Origin: Blastobasis lacticolella
Taxonomy: Eukaryota; Arthropoda; Insecta; Lepidoptera; Blastobasidae
Assembly: GCA_905147135.1 (NCBI GenBank)
Contig: LR990041.1
Location: 16,801,907-16,865,906, forward strand
Direction of reading: 5' to 3'
DNA: 64,000 bases
Positions within the stretch are counted from its first letter, which is position 1; every line of letters starts with the position of its first letter. The position numbers and the translations under genes were made by a program. Below are positions 60,061 through 64,000 of this stretch, piece after piece. The notes beneath the pieces are model-generated. The model made no database searches and was not told the DNA's origin. It worked only from the letters and a program-made list of their open reading frames with translations.

Positions 60061-61145
60061 TTTATTTATAAACTACTTTATACTGCTTCATTTTTTTGTA
60101 AAATGAAAATAAAGTATAAAAGATAAATAAGGGTTACTAAGGATTTTTTCACTTATCTCACGCATCAACATTTGACAATGAATGGTTAAAATTTCGAATA
60201 TTGGACGTTATACTCCATCTATTAGCATTAAATTTAATGTTATGAATTTAGTAAAAGCAATGACAAATTGTTGTTATCGAGTAATTAATGATAATCGCAT
60301 TAGCCCCATATACGCATTTACCCCAGGTGACCGTAATCCTCCTATAAAAAACAATGAAACATAAAAAATCTATAATACGTTATACAAAAAGTTCGTGAGA
60401 CCAATGATAAAAATGCCATCAGATAAATTAAACGGTGGAAACGGCGGGTGCATGGAGTTAAAAGGCTAGGGTATTTATTCATTAGCCAGCGGGTCGTTGT
60501 CTGCGGGAGAGTTTGGGCCCACTTTCCGGGGCGGACCTTTTGCAGAGAATATCCTTGTCACAGCGTGGCAATGTGGCTTCGATAATGGATACTTTTGAAC
60601 GGTGCTAATTGGGAAGGGGTGTTTCAATAATTATTTGACAACGCCTTATGCGCAGTAACGTTGCTGGGTTTTTTTATCCTCTTCTTTGACGTAAGTTGAA
60701 ATATCTATCCACCCTTATTTTGGACAAAGCTTTTTGTGAAATCAGATAACTTTTTGTAAACTTTTGTGTCATTTATGTCTCTTAAGATATTGAACTAAAT
60801 CCTACTAAATATAATAGAAATGATTATTGAAAATAAATTTAAAGTAAAAAATGTGATAAAAAGTTATCTCTTATCCAAATAAAAACAATGATGAATTTGT
60901 GGGAAAAGTTTAATAAAAACATTTGTTGTTGACAATTAACAAAATTAGGGTCTTTTAACATAACTAACATAAACACGATTGCATTTGCACGATAAAATCA
61001 CTTTTGCACAAATTGCACTTTTATAATTACCCCCAAAACTGTTGTTCGTAACTTCCAGTGTATGATTTTGTTGCATCCAACAATATAGTCTTTTAAAATG
61101 TTATTTAGACAGTTTACAAAAATTTGGCCCTATATTGAGTTTTTT
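60061..61145. other. Intergenic stretch with a GC-richer block
   Basis: 60440-60610 is less AT-rich (gcccactttccggggcgg, gtcacagcgtggcaatgtgg) and has no copy elsewhere in the window. No exon supported; the rest is plain AT-rich sequence. Confidence 0.35.
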
Positions 61146-61154
61146 CCAAAAATA

Positions 61155-61370
61155 TAGAAATGTTCTTAGGGCTTACAGCTGGCGCGACGTCTGTCTGCAC
61201 GTCGCCGGGAGTCAACATCACGCGAACGGCGACTCCTCGCAACTCTGGTGTCTTGCGTGAACTCCAAATAACGGACTGGGAACAAATGGCGCAGGATAGG
61301 GATCAATGGCAAATTCTTGTGTCGGAGGCCAAGATTTACTACTGGTCGCTGAGCCAGCGAAGTGAGTAAG
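61155..61370 (+). mobile_element. LINE ORF tail fragment
   Basis: Translates as ELQITDWEQMAQDRDQWQIL and then VSEAKIYYWSLSQRSE followed by a stop, the same family as 27850-28035 and better preserved. Confidence 0.7.
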
Positions 61371-61800
61371 TATAGGCATATATTTAATCCATAGAGCTAT
61401 ATTTACCGTTACCAAAACCTGGCCTGTCTGTTTGTTAGCCATTAGTAGTGTTGTATAATTAAAAAACGATCAACGATAAAAATAACTGATGCATAAAACG
61501 ATCCCGCAAAAACCTACGGTAACCGATACGGTATTTTTGTATGCATGCGTTAATCTATTAACTACTTTTAGTATCTTATGAGTTATTAGTGAAATTATAA
61601 CCGCTGTTGCGGATCCAAGTATGAGTGGCATATAATTGACTTTTTATTAGTACGCGTAAAACGTCACCTGTGGAGAAATTCGAGCAGTCAACCAGTGCAT
61701 GCGGCCAGTGCCGGATTCAGGGCGAGCTTCGATCAACTATGGCGAGAGTCGAGAGCAGCGAGGACACGTAGATACACTTCTTTCATCATGCTTTCTAGTT

Positions 61801-62050
61801 AATGACTTGAGTGGTTCAGTTAGTTATCATGCCGGTCTGCCACGCTGAGGTCCCGGGTTCGATTACCGGCCGGGCAAACATTGAAATGATCAGTTTTAAT
61901 ATCTGTTACGGGTCTGGGTGTTATATTATGTATAATAAGTTTGTATTTAAAAATGTACATGTAGTTTACCAGTTGTTTGGCACCCATAACACAAGCTTTG
62001 CTTACTTTGGGGCTAGATGGAACTATGTGAATTGTTCAAGCATATTTCTT
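61801..62050 (+). mobile_element. SINE-C
   Basis: Forward copy with head gacttgagtggttcagttag, loop GTCTGCCACGC, B-box gggttcgattaccggcc and body to ttactttggggctagatgg. Moderately diverged. Confidence 0.8.
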
Positions 62051-63400
62051 TAATTTGATGCTCATGACTTAAGGTTACATAATATACCTAAATTTTACCG
62101 TAGAGGTAGGCAGAGAGACCACTGTTCTACTTGCTGCGTTATTCAATTTATTTTTATTTATAACACTTTATTGTACATTAAAGGAGATCGTAAAAATACA
62201 GTTTAAAACAATATAGGTACAAGGGCGGTCTTATCGCTGAGAGCGATCTCATCCAGGCAACCATTTACACATAAACTAATCACAGAATATTAACATTTTA
62301 GGCAATGTACAAAATATAATACTAACATAAACAATAGCAACTACTTAGATACATATCCAATACATAACAAATAACTTAATAATACAATAAATAACAATCT
62401 ATTCCATATCTACTGACAAACTTTTCGTAATACTTACACGCCGGTTTGGGATACCTACTTGACCCATCTCCACCTACATACATTACCTAGGTACATTTCG
62501 TTAGAGTCCATACAGCTGTAGCTACGTGATTTCTGCACAATTTGTCCCATATGTTTGTTCAATTCTGGTTTCTCTAAACGGTACACATGTAAATCTAATA
62601 CCATCAGATATTATACATAAAGGTAGTGATATAATCCTATATTTTTTCAAAATCAGAACGACGCCACGTGGTTGGGAAAAACCGCGGGGGACTGCTGGTT
62701 ATTGTACCTAAACCTCTACAGACCCTACAGCCGGCTCTGGGTCCGGCCGGCACGGCGTTGACACCAACTCACGACGCGTATGCTAATCAGACCTCGACTC
62801 AGACACTGTATTCGGCAATACAGGTCATTTTCTATCGGCCACACTGAATGCAAAAATAATCCCAATATTGACCCAATGAGATTTTTAAACGAAAACGGTA
62901 GAAATTTTGTAGCTTTTCGAAGACGCATTTGGCACTGCGCCCATTATGTAGGTTCATGAACCAGTTCTACATAAGAAAGCAAAGAATCAAATCAAATCAT
63001 TTTGGTAGTACCTACTTACATTCTACCGGCGCGGATAACTTTCATTGAGAGTCTCGTAAACGTGTGCCTTGTAACATTGCTATATTACCTTGCTAGGCAT
63101 ACAGGTGTAAAATTACTAACGAGACAGCAGTCATATAAATCGAATCATGCTTTTGCGGAATAATTATTCATCGTTAAAAATACACATCAACATCAACAGC
63201 AACTCTTCCACAACAGTCTACAATAGATCTTGCAAAAAGTAGATATTTATTCACCTGATAAGTGCACCTAATAAAAAACGGTGTGTTGATTTCGCTTTCG
63301 CACTAGCATAGAGAGGCAAGACAGCGCGTCCCTTCCATTCTTGGAGCGGGTCGTTGGCTCTGCGTGCGGCGTCGGCGGGACGGCAGACCGCAGCCAGTCC
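62051..63400. other. Upstream region of the third Osiris gene
   Basis: No exon or family repeat seen. The final 100 bases become GC-rich toward the ATG at 63411. A taataaaaaacgg stretch near 63270 could serve as a TATA-like element, but no matching initiator is convincing. Confidence 0.35.
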
Positions 63401-63410
63401 TGCGCTAGCG

Positions 63411-63828
63411 ATGCGCGCGCTCGCTGTCCTACTCACGGTCGCCGCGTGCGCACTCGCCGCGCACGCGCACGACCACCCGCGCGCGCTACTCTCGACCCTC
63501 GGCCTAACGAAACAGAGCCCATTATACAACCTCTACGAGTGTACTCGATCCCTCGGCGCGGCGAAATGCGTCAGCGCACTCAGCGCCTGGCGCGCCGAAA
63601 ACGCGATCGACAGCGGATACGAAGCCAGATCGAATCTGGTCGCGGACGTGAAAGATTTCCCTTGGAAGCGCTATAGCAATGTGTCGGACGACGCGCTCTA
63701 TTCGCAACTATGCGACGGTACGGAGAAACTACTCCGATACAGATCGCTAGAGCTGACCCTCGTACCTGGATACAGGTTTAACTTGGAGTCGAAAGGGAAT
63801 GGAACACTGAACATCGATGTTTTGAAAA
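63411..63828 (+). CDS. Osiris family (DUF1676) protein, first exon (continues beyond window)
   Basis: 139 complete codons, ending at donor AAAA|GTACGT in phase 1. A signal peptide (MRALAVLLTVAACALAAHA) is followed by the Osiris two-cysteine region (YNLYECTRSLGAAKCVSAL, Cys spaced by eight residues), then DVKDFPWKRYSNVSDDALY and LELTLVPGYRFNLESKGNG. These match the N-terminal half of the family; the hydrophobic domain should follow in later exons to the right. ATG 63411 is chosen because the upstream open frame has only non-ATG starts and the signal peptide begins here. Two N-glycosylation sequons (NVS, NGT) are present. It is transcribed opposite to the other two Osiris-type genes and is notably GC-rich at its 5' end. 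Probable role: endomembrane or cuticle-related protein in epidermal cells. Confidence 0.88.
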
Positions 63829-64000
63829 GTACGTACTTTATACTTTCATAGTCAATGAAATTTAAAAAATCGATAAGCTTTATCCTAAATTAATTTAGCA
63901 AGACGGGTGCGGCGCTAGCATCAATTGAAATACCCTACATTGAAATAAATACCTTTTACGTACGTACGTTTTTCACGTATATCAGAGCATGATTAGAACT

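Overview
The window is insect nuclear DNA, most likely from a moth or butterfly. It is AT-rich, its genes are split by GT-AG introns, and the gaps between exons are packed with tRNA-derived SINEs, tails of RTE- and CR1/Jockey-type LINEs, MITEs and fold-backs. Two insect gene families can be read: an M1 zinc aminopeptidase and Osiris (DUF1676) proteins, the latter found only in insects and their close relatives. No bacterial operons, CRISPR arrays or intact tRNA genes were seen.

1-9.8 kb (minus strand): an M1-family zinc aminopeptidase that runs off the left edge. Eight shared exons carry the end of the N-terminal domain and the complete catalytic core (HEXXH-X18-E). Upstream lie two homologous versions of the N-terminal-domain exon with the same 3' splice phase. 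One (4965-4586) starts with its own ATG and predicts a soluble form. The other (6638-6277) follows an exon (9750-9553) encoding a type II membrane anchor. The simplest reading is one gene with two promoters giving soluble and membrane-tethered enzymes. A perfect 20-bp hairpin lies in the short intron just before the first shared exon.

9.8-24.6 kb: gene-poor, holding SINEs, a broken CR1/Jockey reverse transcriptase, an 85-bp tandem triplication, a large fold-back and several short repeat families.

24.6-33.2 kb (minus): a two-exon Osiris-type gene with a 7.9-kb, repeat-filled intron. 33.2-43.6 kb: repeats, plus an unrecognised terminal exon at 37386-37108 with a strong acceptor and a poly(A) signal overlapping its stop codon. 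43.7-50.2 kb (minus): a second Osiris-type gene, rebuilt here as four phase-compatible exons (192 residues) with a TATA box and initiator at canonical spacing. 50.2-63.3 kb: mostly repeats. 63.4 kb to the right edge (plus): the first exon of a third Osiris gene, showing the classic signal peptide and two-cysteine region.

Osiris proteins are small secretory-pathway or membrane proteins tied to cuticle formation, and their genes are clustered and conserved in order in insects. The right 40 kb is therefore probably part of, or next to, such a cluster inflated by retroelements. All exon joins are inferred from splice consensus, reading phase and protein logic, with no transcript data.
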